Positions 32,340 through 43,519 are shown, counted from the stretch's first letter. The stretch is 64,000 nucleotides of DNA from Gymnopilus junonius (GCA_015501075.1 JADNYJ010000023.1:124001-188000); one strand, 5' to 3'. The notes: generated from the letters alone by a model not told the origin. Made by a program: numbers and translations.

Positions 32340-33076
32340 GTTGAGGTCAGACAAGGTCACGAGCCGTCACATGCACACGTAACTCACTCACGGGTCCCCG
32401 CTGTGTATTGATTAGCTCCCTCTCTTAGGATCATTCTCTTCTGCCTTAAAAATGAGCGCTTAACACAGATAGTTCAGCACCTGGTATGCCTTGTTACTTT
32501 CTGTTTCATTCTGTGTGTCTGCTTACTCCATAATCAAGTTTTAGTCAGGGATTGTTCCTCAAGGAGTCGGTGATACATGGCAAGGACATGCACGTTTCTA
32601 TGGGTTCCCCAGGTCCTTTTTTCAAATATAAAGGCTCAGTATGATAGAAAAAAGGCTATAGGGTGTCGTAAGGTCGTAACCAGGACCTATTCGTACCAGC
32701 GCACCTTAAATGACTAGGTACCATCTGCCTCTTTCTCTCCAATTTCTCTCTCTTCTTTTTCAGCTTATTTTATGGACACATTGGCAGAATCTTCCGATTT
32801 TATCCATGTTTCGTCCTTGTTTCCCAACTCTCCTGTTAACATTATTTCCCCGTGTCCTGTCTTGCATCCAACAAAGCTGCTTAGGCTTAAACTCAGCCTT
32901 ATTGGTAAGTCCCTTTTTAAATCGCATAATTCGATTATAACACCATGTACATCCCATCCGATTTATAGATAAATGTACTCTTTATCAAAATCTCAATGGA
33001 AATGTGAGCCCTGTAAAGCGTGGTCATAAAATGGTGCGACAGTTGTTCAGTAAACATCTCACCAGATAATTACATC
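32340..33076. other. Intergenic; one possible short exon
   Basis: A plus-strand exon-like piece at 32772-32907 (MDTLAESSDFIHVSSLFPNS ..) ends at a GTAAGT donor, but nothing around it completes a gene. No other support is seen. Confidence 0.25.
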
Positions 33077-33442
33077 CTAGGCGCAGGTATCGCTTTTACC
33101 ATTCCCATTATCATTGCACAGTCCATTAGGGCATGCTTGAAGGTGTTTCACAACCGCAGAGCGACCACCAACACATGTGAAAAGGTCCCCATTCCACACA
33201 TTCCCATCGGTGCTGGTGACGGTGATGTCCAGCACGTCTTGGTAGAGCCGGTCCAGCTGGCCCTGGTAGTTTCCTAGGGAAAACATTCAGTTCTAAGGGT
33301 TCTTGGTGGTACAGGACATTATCGTACCTTTCGCGATGAGGGAGTGATCGCAGTAGTCGAGTCCCGAAGTGCAATTGTTGGCTTTGACAATACCGGCAGC
33401 GGCGAGAAGGACGGTTGTAGCAAAAGCAACGAATTTCATCAT
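33077..33442 (-). CDS. Small secreted six-cysteine protein
   Basis: Two exons, 33442-33328 and 33273-33077, are joined across a 54-nt GTACG..CTAG intron in phase 1. They give 103 residues. The first 21 or so residues (MMKFVAFATTVLLAAAGIVK) are a signal peptide, probably cut after KA. The mature part has six Cys in order: NNC, DYC, FTC, QAC, GLC and DTC, the last next to the C-terminus, which would form three disulfides. Similar small NNCTSGLDYC.. proteins occur in agaricomycetes as secreted proteins of unknown role; an effector or surface role is inference only. The start could also be the second Met at 33439. No frame errors are seen. Confidence 0.8.
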
Positions 33443-34099
33443 CTTGTGAGTTCTGCTAGTAGTTTGCTGAGAGCACGCTGTTGGATTGTCTTGCTGAAGA
33501 AGTTCACTACAGGATGGACCGTATTTATATCCTCTCGCATTGTGGTACTCACTCAACTTGGACCTCTGATAGATTTTGGGCAGCCGGTGATAAACTGACC
33601 ATCTTCTGCTGCCGCTGGTGATAGACTTCTCAGTCGGGCAGGAATTTTAAAATTAGAGAGCTGGAAGTCCCGACGTGTTCCCAATACTTAGGGCATGGTG
33701 TTCCACGGTACGTACGGATTAGGACTGACACTTCAACTTTGGTTTTCAATCCGGTCTGATCGTGAGGAGTTGTTAAAAATACTTACATTGCATTGTAAGA
33801 GGATGTCAATTCGACAGAGCTTTTTGAACTTCAAGCGTCACGCGTCAAGTCGAATCCACTGCAAGTGCTCTTCTGCACGGAATACAAAAAGTACATAACT
33901 TCATGTAAGTAGGTAAGAAAGAAATCCAGGTTATTTTTATCCCCATCGATCCAATGTCATGGAAGGGGTATTTCCATTGAGAATGGGCTGGTGCTTGTGA
34001 TCCAAAAAATTGTGACCGAAAGGAATGACAATAAAAATAATGGTGATAAAATGGCATGCGTAGGACGTTGCGTTAATCGATAGCGTTGCTTCTGTGCAT

Positions 34100-34795
34100 G
34101 GAATCCACTCGACCGGGTGTACACTGTAGACAGACTGCCGAACTCAATTTCGATGTCCGTGATGTCGAACTCCCTGAGAAGATCCAAGCAGCCTTGCGCT
34201 GCGGTGTGGACATCCTTGCCGCAGACAGTCTCAGGAGTGACACCAATCCAAATCACGACGGGACCAATGCTCTCTCCTTCTTTAATCCTGATAAAGCCAA
34301 CGACATCTATGGTTGTCCACAAGACCCCCACAGAATCCAAGATGTCGCAAACCTTCGGACCCACATCCTTCCAGACACTGTTGAGCTTGTAGCCAAAAAC
34401 TGGGTGGAGCTCCTTGAATACGCGGTAGGCCTCGAGTCCAGTGGGCTTCACCCATGGCATGGTTCCCACATGGTAAACTAAGCGAGGGTTAGAAGGCAGG
34501 CCCAAATAGTAAAACATTGCCTCTGGGTCAAAGACAATGTACTGATCACGAGGAAAAGATGATGAAGGACTGGACGCGGAGTCAGGGGGTCAGTAAGGTA
34601 AGTGTTGAAGGTGGAGACATGGCTGCCCTGGTGATGCTTCCTAGCAATGTCAATACACTGAGAGATAAAAGCCAAAGGAATCACTGAAGAAAAGAGGGAA
34701 AACCAAGAGGGTGAGTTGGAGAAGGTAGCAAAAAGCCAAACGACTTACTTGTTATAGTCCGGAAGATCAGTAATGGGCCTGAGGACGAGAGTCAT
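34100..34795 (-). pseudogene. Truncated member of an agaricomycete unknown-protein family
   Basis: ATG 34795 starts MTLVLRPITDLPDYN with a GTAAGT donor. The next exon has AFISQCIDIARKHHQGSHVS TFNTYLTDP, then after a one-base slip PSSSFPRDQYIVFDPEAMFY YLGLPSNPRLVYHVGT, and then a continuous stretch with PTGLEAYRVFKELHPVFGYK, DILDSVGVLWTTIDVVGFI and CLDLLREFDITDIEIEFG to VYTRSSG near 34105. I know this block order from longer (about 400-residue) hypothetical proteins of agaricomycetes that continue well past YTRSAG. Here the C-terminal half is absent. Function is unknown. Confidence 0.5.
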
Positions 34796-35606
34796 CACTG
34801 GTGTAGGCAATTAGGCCTTATATATCAGGCAAATTGTCTTAAGACTTCAGACTTCACTGCATGGAGTATGCTCTCTACCCCGAAGGTGACCCACATCTGG
34901 GAAGGAGTGCTGCACCTTTAGCACCTGTGAATGTTGATAAAATAGTTCAGAAGGGCAAAGACAAAACAGCTAACAATTTACCTGGAAGTTTCTTCTGTGC
35001 TTTGTTAATGCTTTGCTTTGCCTAATTGCCCGAAGGGCTGGTCCAGATGAGTTTGGAGGACAAGAGAAGAACTCGTTGATTTGATGCCGTGAATGGTGAA
35101 ATTCCCACGATATGTTCAAGCACTCAAGCTACTCAAGCACAAGCTATAGGGTGCTGTCATTCTGAGTTCATGGATAGGATGTAAATTATGACTTCTTTTG
35201 GTTTGAATCTATACAAATCTAGGTATACTATGCAATTTAACAGAAATGCAAGTATGTACAGTGAACAGTAGGAAATGTGCTAATGTGGATTAAAATATTA
35301 CAACAAATGCCGGGGACAGAAAATTGGAAGAGACGATAAAGATAAGTCGCATACTGACATGTAGTTGATAATGGTCCCTTGTGAAAAAACAGGCTGGGAC
35401 ATGGGGCAAGTAGAAAAATGAACCGTGGCCGAGTCCTGAAATCCGGAAGAGGAGGGTATCAAGGAATCCAACCAAAGAGATATCCAAGAAAAAGATGAAA
35501 TATATAGGACAATCAAATCGAACCGCGATATATCCAAGATACGTAATGGAACAAGCGAGAAGGATGTATAATGTACATCACATTATACATACATGGTTCG
35601 GCGGAT
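34796..35606. other. Intergenic, promoter-side of the 34795 gene
   Basis: TTATATATCAG near 34817 could serve as a TATA box for the minus-strand gene at 34795. No other coding or RNA feature is supported. Confidence 0.35.
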
Positions 35607-37002
35607 TCATGTCGCCTTGTGCTGCTTAGCTGGAGGTGCAGCGACATTTGTGGGAGAAGGAGGTCGTTTGGGTTTTGAGTTCGAGTTCGAGTTCGGTTTT
35701 AAAGGGGGTATTGTTAACTTTATTGAGGGCCTCGGGGGAGGCGGAGGTTCTGTAAGTTTCGTGTATTGGTTTAGTTGGTAGGTGAATATGTCCAGGATCT
35801 TGGAGGATGCTGATGCTGCTGACTGGGGGTGGAGTCGGAGGCTGGGGGATTGGTGGGCTGTGGGGTTGGGTTTGTGACGGATGGGTTGTTGCCTAAAGGT
35901 GAATGTCAGTTGATGGCGTGCGGGTATATCATTCAGGTACTAAGAACTTAAACCTTCTGTTATTGGAGACTCCGACGAAATTGAAGAGTCGCGAGTTGAA
36001 GTATCCCCACTATCAGCTGCCTCTGCCAAGGCCCGAGTCTGTATCTGAGCCAGAGCGCGTTCTCGACGACGCTGTTTCTCCAGCTCGCCAGCGAATTTAC
36101 GCCCGCGCTCCATGACGCCAGACAGGACGTCAAAGAATTCAGTAGGGCCGACGGGTTTGGACAATCTCTCGTCTTCAAATTCTAAAGAGGGGACGTTAGA
36201 GCCCAGGCGTGAGGAAGTCAGCGCTTTCTGCTGCATGCGCGCACCGCGCATGAAGTCATTCACAATGCGCTTGGTCCGGTCGGTAAATTCCAACGTCCCA
36301 TGTCCGATTCCGATTCCGACCCCAGTTCCAGCTTCCCCGGATTCATTTTCATTTTCATCGACATCAACATCGATAGCTTCAACCCCAGCTTCGTCCTTCG
36401 CAGCGGCGACAGACTTCGGATTCGGATATGGGTTTAAGTTCACAGGCCGGGTCCACACCAACCCCACCCTGCCCACGGCCTCCTTCAGCGCCTCATGCTC
36501 CTTCCTCAAGTTCTCGAGCTCCCTCTCCGCCTCGGACGCTCGTGCGCGGGCGCCTCGCAGCTTGGAGTTGAGTATTTCGATACTCTTCTCCTGGGTTTTC
36601 GTTCTGCGTTCGGTGGCTTGGAACCGGGCACGGTCGGCGGCGTGCGCGGTGTTCACGCTGGTTTCGATTTGGCGGATGGCTTGGTGGTAGAGTTTGGTGA
36701 GATGGGACTTTTCGGATTCGAGAAGCTCCATGAGGGCATCCGCGCCATCTTGGATTGCGATGGAGGAGCGGGAAGGCGCAGCAGGAGGTGCAGTAGTAGT
36801 GGAGGGCGAGTGGGGTTGAGGTTGGGATTGGGATTGGGATGGCCTGCAGATGTGGATGAGTAGGTGTAGAAAGTTGCTGGTGTTGGTGCTGCGCCACCTG
36901 CGACGGTGGTGATTTGAGTCCTTCATGTTTCTGCGGCGACGCAATGACTCTGAAGGACGCAGAGGCCGACGATGAACCTGATATTGGCGTCGTCGCTGAC
37001 AT
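35607..37002 (-). CDS. Coiled-coil protein of unknown function
   Basis: Exons are about 37002-35954, 35892-35824 and 35749-35607. The two introns (35953-35893 and 35823-35750) keep phase and the second has an ACTAAAC branch site and TTACAG end. The main exon has a Ser-rich start (MSATTPISGSSSASASFRVI), a Gln/Pro-rich segment, a long coiled coil (about ALMELLESEKSHLTKLYHQA through RELENLRKEHEALKEAVGRV), an acidic linker and a second helix with RRRERALAQIQTRALAEAA. The last exon is Pro/Asn/Lys-rich and ends KPKRPPSPTNVAAPPAKQHK plus two residues. One problem remains: the Ser-rich start and the coiled-coil frame differ by one base near 36840, in a CCCAAT repeat, with no good intron. An alternative start is ATG 37007 in the coiled-coil frame, but its residues look unnatural. 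No family is recognised. Confidence 0.65.
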
Positions 37003-37255
37003 GGCATTCCTTGTGCCTGTGGCGTTCAAGTGCTAATGCTAGTGCGGGTGCTGGTCGTACTGCTGATGATCATGCTATGACACCCACGGCAGCGAGTTTG
37101 GTTCGATTCCACAACGCAAACTGGCACAAGCGACGCTTTCTCCTGTTCTTTTTTTAGCGCGTCCCCTATCCAATCGGAGGAAGGCTGGGTTTCAATTCTC
37201 GGTTTCGGCCACAGTCCGTCGATAAAATGTGTGATAGGCGCCCAATGTCTCTTGC

Positions 37256-37262
37256 CTTTATA
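37256..37262 (+). promoter_or_regulatory. TATA-like box upstream of the RNA-unit transcript
   Basis: CTTTATAC lies about 90 nt before the first GTAAGTG donor (37344) and after the divergent coiled-coil gene. It is a plausible promoter of the transcript that would carry the four RNA-like units. No other promoter evidence is available. Confidence 0.3.
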
Positions 37263-37407
37263 CCCCCACCATGATAGTGGATCGACGAATCTTTACCTTT
37301 CTCTGGCTTGCTCCGACTAGTCTTTGACTGTGGAAGGAGACCTGTAAGTGTTTCTGCCTCCCTCACTTTCTCTTCCTCCCTCATTAGACCATCGTCATTC
37401 TCATCTT

Positions 37408-37872
37408 CCCCTATCGGTGCTACTGCGTCTTACGGACGTCAGAGGGGTTGACCTCTTTGGTACCTCTGTGTCGCATCTATACATGCGATAGCTCGAACTT
37501 TTCAAGGTACCATCGGCAATGTCAGGAGTCTTGGCCTGTGTGTCAGGAAACTAAAATGGTTGGGAGGTGTTTATCCCCTTGACGTCGAACTCGTGTACGT
37601 TGGGTAGCGAGTCTGGCGTTGTTGTTAAAGGAGAGCACCTTGTCTTTCTCCATATCCGTCACCGGAGCCCCACGTCTCATAATCTGGTTATCCGAAGGAG
37701 ACTGTCACCGCACTGCTGCCGGGTCCATGTTGCTTCTTCTGAAGGTGCGCCTACAGCGTATACCTAGGAAGGAGTGATTTAGCCTCAGAGTCTTGTTGTT
37801 TATGCGATCAGACATTGGTCAGTGGCGTGTGGATGAGAGGTTTATTTATAGAGCCGGCATACGAGGGGGTTT
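37408..37872 (+). ncRNA. Structured RNA-like unit, copy 1
   Basis: It begins CCCCTATCGGTGCTACTGCG and ends GCATACGAGGGGGTTT. The first and last bases can pair (CCCC with GGGG). A hairpin CGUC-UUACG-GACG is followed by CAGAGG..CCUCUG and by UCGCAU-cuauac-AUGCGA, a perfect 6-bp stem. TCAGGAGTCTT occurs near 37520. The unit lies inside a probable intron (GTAAGTG at 37344 to TACATAG at 38007, with TACTAAC at 37981). No reading frame is shared with the other copies. RNA identity is unknown; it matches no snRNA, 5S, SRP or RNase P feature that I know. Confidence 0.5.
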
Positions 37873-38100
37873 CGATGAGATTTTCTTGGATCCAAGCCCA
37901 GTGCAAAGGGCATGGGTTAGCTGATCTGGTCTCTTTTGTCCTGTTTTTATTTCCTCCTCACTATGACATTTTTACAACGTTACTAACATTTCTCTTTGTC
38001 TACATAGACCCGCCTTTTAATCGTGTTCTATGACAAACAAAGCAGTCCAGTAAGTGTTAACTTCTCTCTTCCTTCCTCCTTCACTTTCATTTCTTCACCT

Positions 38101-38600
38101 CCCCTATCGGTGCTACTGCGTCTTTCAGACGTCAGAGGTGTTAATATTTTGACGCTTCTATGCCGCATCTCTGTATGCGATGGCTCGAACCCTCCATATC
38201 TCCGTGACGATATCAGGAGTCTTTGCACATTGTAGAATATATCGGTTATGGAAGAAGAAGTCGTCCGCGCTGTGCCGTTATCGTTACCTTCCTTAGCGAA
38301 ACTGACGCAGTGCATGAAGGACGTCTTGCGCCATGTCCGTCTACACTATGCAATTACTCAAAATCTGTATATCCGAGGAGGCCGTAGAACACACTGTTTG
38401 CAAGACCACACTGTTCTGGGTGTGCACAAGCATACGCCTGTGGGTTGAGAGTGAGGGCTGCTCTCGGCCGTGGTCTTCAACTTTGGTGCTGCATTGTCTG
38501 AAGTTGCAATGTGTCACTCGGTAGATAGCTTGTCATCTTTCCCATGATGGTAGACGGCAATCTATCGGAAGGTTTTTGGGGCTGGCATACGAGGGGGTTT
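38101..38600 (+). ncRNA. Structured RNA-like unit, copy 2
   Basis: It has the same start (CCCCTATCGGTGCTACTGCG) and end (GGCATACGAGGGGGTTT) as copy 1. The first hairpin is CGUC-UUUCA-GACG. The second stem AGAGGUG/CGCUUCU is kept by wobble and changed pairs, and the third is CGCAU-cucugu-AUGCG with a different loop. ATCAGGAGTCTT is present. It lies in the next probable intron (GTAAGTG at 38050 to CACACAG at 38671). Confidence 0.5.
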
Positions 38601-39228
38601 TTGATAATTTTTTTCCTTTCTCACTATAATGTCTTTGTAACCTCACTGATAACCCTTTTATCGGCACACAGATCCCTCTGCATGATCTTGCGAATAGCAG
38701 TCCGTGACTGTCGAATTTAAAGTAGTTCGGTAAGCGCTGAGCGGACTTAACTCTTGTTCCGCCTCTTCCACCCTTTCCAAGGAAAGCGCATCCCTTATTT
38801 TTTTTCAATGTTGGCACGGTCTCTTTTTTCTCTTCTTATGAACGGGACGTCGACTCTTTCGGCTGCGTTTATTCAATCAAGTTCCTTTTCTTGTCTTTGG
38901 CGTTCTATATCCCTTCTACCCAGTACCTACTTATGTGGTACGGCAAATTTCTCTTGTCCAGGCATTTTAGTTGAAATTGCACATCATTCACGCCGTAGCT
39001 CACAGAGGCTCATGGGCAAGTTTATGGATGGTTAGGAATACTTTTTTCCTTTCGCATCTTCCTTCAAGTTTTCACGGCCTTCCATTTGTGTATGTAAAGC
39101 CTTTTGTTCAGCAAGAACGTTCCAAGGCAAATCTCCAAGTTCTGATATTTGTGTCGTGATGGTGAGCATCTTTCACTCAGTCCTGTTTATTCACCCTCCT
39201 TCTTTTCGTTGTCATCAAGTCTTATTGT

Positions 39229-39741
39229 CCCCTATCGGTGCACTTTCGTCTCCGGACGTCCGGGAGATTATGACCAACCATCATCTCGTGGTCCTGGTGT
39301 GCTCAGCGAATCTCTCCGATCTCGTGCCCTATATGCAGCGGTTAATACTGATCTGTCAAATGCGTGCGGCACAGGACTCTCGTCGCGTTACGGTCCCCCA
39401 AAAGTTGGGATATAGACGTTGCGCTCTTGCGGGTTTCCGAGTGTCGTAATGATCGGCGAATATTGGTTATCCTATGGGTGTATTCGGCACGGTGTCCCCA
39501 CAACAAGTCTGGCCGTCACGAAGCCGTCTAGGTCGTTCTCGATAGGTGCTGAAAGCCTGGAACCAGCCATGGAACAGCACTCTATTGAAACGCGTGGGTT
39601 ACCGAAACCCTCTAGATAGGCTTCGTGCGTCATTACCTTAGCGTTCGATGCAGCGGTACAGCGTCGTGGACGATTGCTGGTCTCTTTAGTAATTGAGGCC
39701 CTGCTGAAGAGAGGTTCACGAGCTTGCATACGAGGGGGTTT
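39229..39741 (+). ncRNA. Structured RNA-like unit, copy 3
   Basis: It begins CCCCTATCGGTGC and ends GCATACGAGGGGGTTTT. The first hairpin is CGUC-UCCG-GACG, an UNCG tetraloop. The rest is the most diverged of the four; ACAGGACTCTC may match the TCAGGAGTCTT of copies 1 and 2. It follows a GTGAGC donor at 39162. Confidence 0.45.
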
Positions 39742-40472
39742 TCGGGCGAGATGATGACTTTGAAGAGGGATTCTTCTTTTCTTTCCTCGTTGAGGTATTT
39801 CATTTGGGCCATAGGCTGATTTTTTGGATTTAGGGTTTTGACAGGTCGATTTTCATGAGGAAGTCTCTTTGCAAGCTTCCTAGCAAGAAGTCCATGACAC
39901 ATGTTGCCGCACCAATAGATTGGTGTGTTAACTTCCTACGTAAGTGAACAATGTATCCAAATAGTTTAGTACACCTGCATGTTTTAAGTACGTGGATGGC
40001 CGAAATCAAAGAGCAAAAAACTCCGTACTGTCTGGAATGGGGCCAAAAAGGATAGGGACCGGTGAAAGAAATTGTACTATGTGGAGCTCGAGCGGGGTCA
40101 TGGGTCGGGGATTCAGTGAAGTAATCCAGGCGCTTTCAAGTTCCAGGCTCTTGAGCTTTCTTTAGTAGTCCAATCGGAAAAAGAATAATAATGGATTTGA
40201 ATCACCAGCGTCTCGGCATGCTGCAGGGCTTAAAAGGTATGGGTTGTTTTCTTGGCTTGAGTTTGCATTATCATCAGACCTCCATTATCTTCCACCACGG
40301 TTTCGTTTCCCTTGCAAAATCTCAAAGCTCAACAAATTCCTGTTTTTTTGACTATGGAATGATTGTCGCAGTAATTCATATACAGATGTGGGTGTTCAAC
40401 GTTCGTCTTTTTCTTACTCCTCCAAGGCTTTAGTTTTTTTTTCTTATTTTCATGGGTCGTTATGTCTCATCT

Positions 40473-40899
40473 CCCCTATCGGTGTTACTGCGTCTTCGGA
40501 CGTCAGAGGTGTCGGCCCTTAATGGCACCTCTGTTTCGCATTTTTCCTCGCGATGCTCGATCTCTTACTCTGTTCGACGACATACTTGAGCATCTTTGGT
40601 CGTGCAGGGCGATACCTGACTTGTCACTTCGTCACGGACGTTTTGGACACGACTGGAAAGTTCTCGAATGTATTGGCAGGGGTTCGCTGCTGGAGCGCCC
40701 CAGTCCTTTGGGGCCATTTTGTTTGATTCTTCAATGGGTTAGTCCTCGGCAAACTGTCGCGGCTCCGTTAAGATTGGGGCGCTGTTTTCCCTGCAGATGG
40801 TTGAAGCACACCTTGGTACTCCTGCTTCTGATTGTGGCATGCCTCCAGCACATGGCGATGATGTTAAGAGTTTATAGAGCCAGCATACGAGGGGGTTTT
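40473..40899 (+). ncRNA. Structured RNA-like unit, copy 4
   Basis: It begins CCCCTATCGGTGTTACTGCG and ends AGCATACGAGGGGGTTTT. The first hairpin is CGUC-UUCG-GACG, a perfect cUUCGg tetraloop. The second stem CAGAGGUG/CACCUCUG is a perfect 8-bp pair, and the third is UCGC/GCGA. It is the shortest copy (427 bp). Its end shares TTTATAGAGCC-GCATACGAGG with copy 1. Confidence 0.5.
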
Positions 40900-42271
40900 G
40901 ACGGGATTTCAGACAGCATTTGTAAGACGAAGCTTCCGTGGTAGAGGAGGCTGAGTCCTGCTTTTCTATATCCAGTTCTCTTCTTTTTGGCTTCACTCTT
41001 TTTTATATATTCCTTTGAGAGGATTCTTTGAGCAGCATAACTCATTACTCTCTGGCTATCCTTTTGTTAACTGACTAGGCTGGTGAGTAGCTATTCTGCT
41101 AAAAAAAACGATGAGAAAATTCTTGCTTCATCTTTTTGACGATCTTTTTGACCTTGTTTTTTTTGTGCTCAAGGGGAGGTCTCTGACTATGTACTAGGTT
41201 ATAAGTACCTACGTTGATCACGGTGTAAGTACAGGGTCTATAAATAAATTACCAGTAGGCGGGCCCAGTTGCGGGAATGTCCGAATTCCACCACTGTTGC
41301 GTGTCGCCGCTCCTTGACCATATCTCAGGCAGTAGAAGGCCTTATAGAAGCTCTTTACCTAATATAACGCAATACTAATTCATGGTCCAACTTTGTGAAT
41401 CGTGTGGTTGATGCTTTTTATTCGTTAGCATTTGCAACTAGGGAGGCTGGTCGATGATTGAACACAATCTTATTACAGAAGTGTGGCTGCTTTAACGGTG
41501 CAGTTGAATACCGATTACATCCCTGCTATCGCGGGGTTATAATCACTGACGGTTCAATAAGTATTCCATGCACACAGAGACTAGATTCATCCGCCCTCAC
41601 AATCCCACGAATTTATACTTCAGCAAATTCCGACATACTTATCACCCTGTCAAACGTGAGTATATGGAGCGAACTCGCTATAAATCCAGAAGGTCCGCAT
41701 TAATATACTAAAATATCCGAAAATTCAGCATAGGATTAGTTCACTCCTCTCGAGCATTGACGAATGGATATCAATTCTGGTCTGTAAGTTGTGTTTCCTC
41801 ACCGTTAGCACGATCCTGTGCTCTGTCATAAATGAATATAATACTCTTCTCTTATTTATTATTCTATTTGAGGCCAGAATTCCTTCCGTAACTTGAGGCT
41901 TTAACGACAAATAGATTTTTACATGAACTCCATTAGCATCCTAAGTAGATAAAAAGCCCCAAAATCCCCAATGTAAAAGTAAAATTAGGTATACGATAGT
42001 CTATAATTGCTTATATGAGTGCAACAAGCCAATACGACACCCAACAAGCTGCAATGGTGCCAGCTAAGATTGGTTCAAAGAGACGATGAGTCACTGGTAA
42101 GTTGCAACTGGAAGGAAGCAGCGGAGGGCTTCATGACCCTGCCTGCAGGTATCGCCTGTATAATCCATGATCACTCCATTTGCCGACGATGGCTAGTGAT
42201 GCCGGCGGGCAAATCGGTTACGCTGAAGGAAAGGCACCGTGTTCCACGGGCTGAGAGTTCCACCGGGCGCT
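40900..42271. other. Gene-free interval
   Basis: Short frames only. A possible splice pair (TTAACTGACTAG .. GTGAGTAG near 41070-41095) might belong to the end of the RNA host transcript. Nothing else is supported. Confidence 0.35.
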
Positions 42272-43121
42272 CTATGCCCGGAACCTCATGTAGGCCATCA
42301 AGAGAGCAGAACAACCAGTGACTGGCAAGCGAATATAATCAGACAAGGATCATGTTTGAGATATCACACCAATACTCACCAAATCCGACCAAGTACTGCA
42401 ATGTCGTGGCCTGCAAGAATGTGATCAATGCAACGAAAGCATATTAATAAAATCGAGCAAACAAATCCTCACCTTTGAAGCCTGAATAGCAGTCCTCAAC
42501 CCTGCAATTTCCTGCTCAATCCTCGTGTCCACCTCCTTGATCTTCAACTCCTGCCCACTACTCTCCTCCCTCATCCTCCCTTTTTCCAAATTCAAATCAA
42601 GCCTCACGCCCGCTTGTGTCCGCATAATCTCTTCGCGTAACCGCTGCTTGAGCTTCTCGACGTCGTTCATAAGCCGGTCGTTCTCAGCTTTGATCATTGC
42701 GAGATCGTTCTTTTCCATGAGTTGGAGCTCGGATTGATTTGTGCAAAGTCGACCTGTTGGGTATAGTGGTGCTAGAATAGGTTTATGGTATAAAGTCAAA
42801 ATAGAGAAGAACAAAAACGAATAAGTAAGCGATCAGAGGAGCCTTGAGCAATCAGACGGTTACCTTCTCTTGGTCGGCCTTGGTCACCATATTACTCGTC
42901 ATATTGCGCACACTCTCATCGATGACCTCCGCCATGGCAGACATGATACCCTCAGCTTGGGCCCTGTTCAATCCCTCCCGCTCCAGCCTCTGCACAAAAT
43001 GGTGGGTGTCAAAGTGGAAGTCTGGTCGATGAACCGTGGCAGAGAAAGATCGGGAAGCATTGTAAACCTGCGCAGCATATATTATGGAATGAAACTTTAG
43101 ACGAGCGGTACCGAGAGGCAT
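42272..43121 (-). CDS. DUF1640/CCDC90 (FMP32-like) mitochondrial coiled-coil protein
   Basis: Exons are 43121-42864, 42771-42473, 42410-42380 and 42321-42272. The start ATG 43121 gives an Arg/Ser-containing presequence-like end (MPLGTARLKFHSIIYAAQVY NASRSFS). Then come the family blocks FDTHHFVQRLEREGLNRAQA, VIDESVRNMTSNMVTKADQE, QSELQLMEKNDLAMIKAEND, KLKQRLREEIMRTQAGVRLD and IKEVDTRIEQEIAGLRT. A single membrane segment at the very end (LQYLVGFVTGCSALLMAYMR) is made by the last two exons in perfect phase. Yeast FMP32 helps cytochrome oxidase assembly; the same role here is inferred. One oddity is that YTQQVDFAQI and QSELQL at the start of exon 2 are one base out of frame (near 42735), either an assembly indel or an inactivating mutation. 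Confidence 0.85.
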
Positions 43122-43519
43122 GGTGAACGGCAGGGTTATGAGGAGGTGGTCGAACTCTGAGCTCTGAGCTCTCGGAGTCGTTCCGTAGTTTATGGGGAGG
43201 ACATCAGTCATGTGATAAGTATTGAGCGCCGATTCGGCGATTCCCGAAAGTATATAAAGTCGACTGCCAGTCTCTGGGCAGTGGGTATGTTCCAAGCATA
43301 CGAGCTCGTCATTCGGATAACAAGATCTAGAATTTTCAATGGAAGTAAAACTCGGCGATTCACAAGTCATACATAGAAGCAAACGACCAGAGCTTCACAA
43401 TTGAGAATAACAAATTATTTTTTTTGGTTTTCTTGTAATAATCCCAACACCCTCAACTCTTTCTCAAATCCCCCTTTACCAAACAATTGTTCAAAACAAG
43501 GCCTTGAAACTGGGCAACT

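Larger units (their letters stand above)
37285..39161 (+). ncRNA. Probable spliced host transcript of the RNA units (short exons)
   Basis: Exon ends can be read from splice signals. Exon 1 ends at 37343 before GTAAGTG; exon 2 is 38008-38049 (42 nt); exon 3 is 38672-38729 (58 nt, then GTAAGC); exon 4 is 39112-39161 (50 nt, then GTGAGC). Acceptors are TACATAG, CACACAG and GTTCAG. The exons have no common reading frame and exon 3 carries TGA and TAA in close succession. This resembles the layout of RNA host genes, where introns hold the product. Exons beyond 39162 are less clear. The model rests only on signal sequences. Confidence 0.35.

Noticed and set aside
37060..37115. GGTTCGATTCC, a tRNA B-box-like motif
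   Set aside because: The stems around it do not pair, and no A box or acceptor stem is found 60-75 bases upstream.
37408..40899. Helitron or other transposon explanation for the four RNA-like units
   Set aside because: They have no CTRR end, no target duplications that I can see, no terminal inverted repeat of useful length, and all four have the same strand. Not fully excluded.
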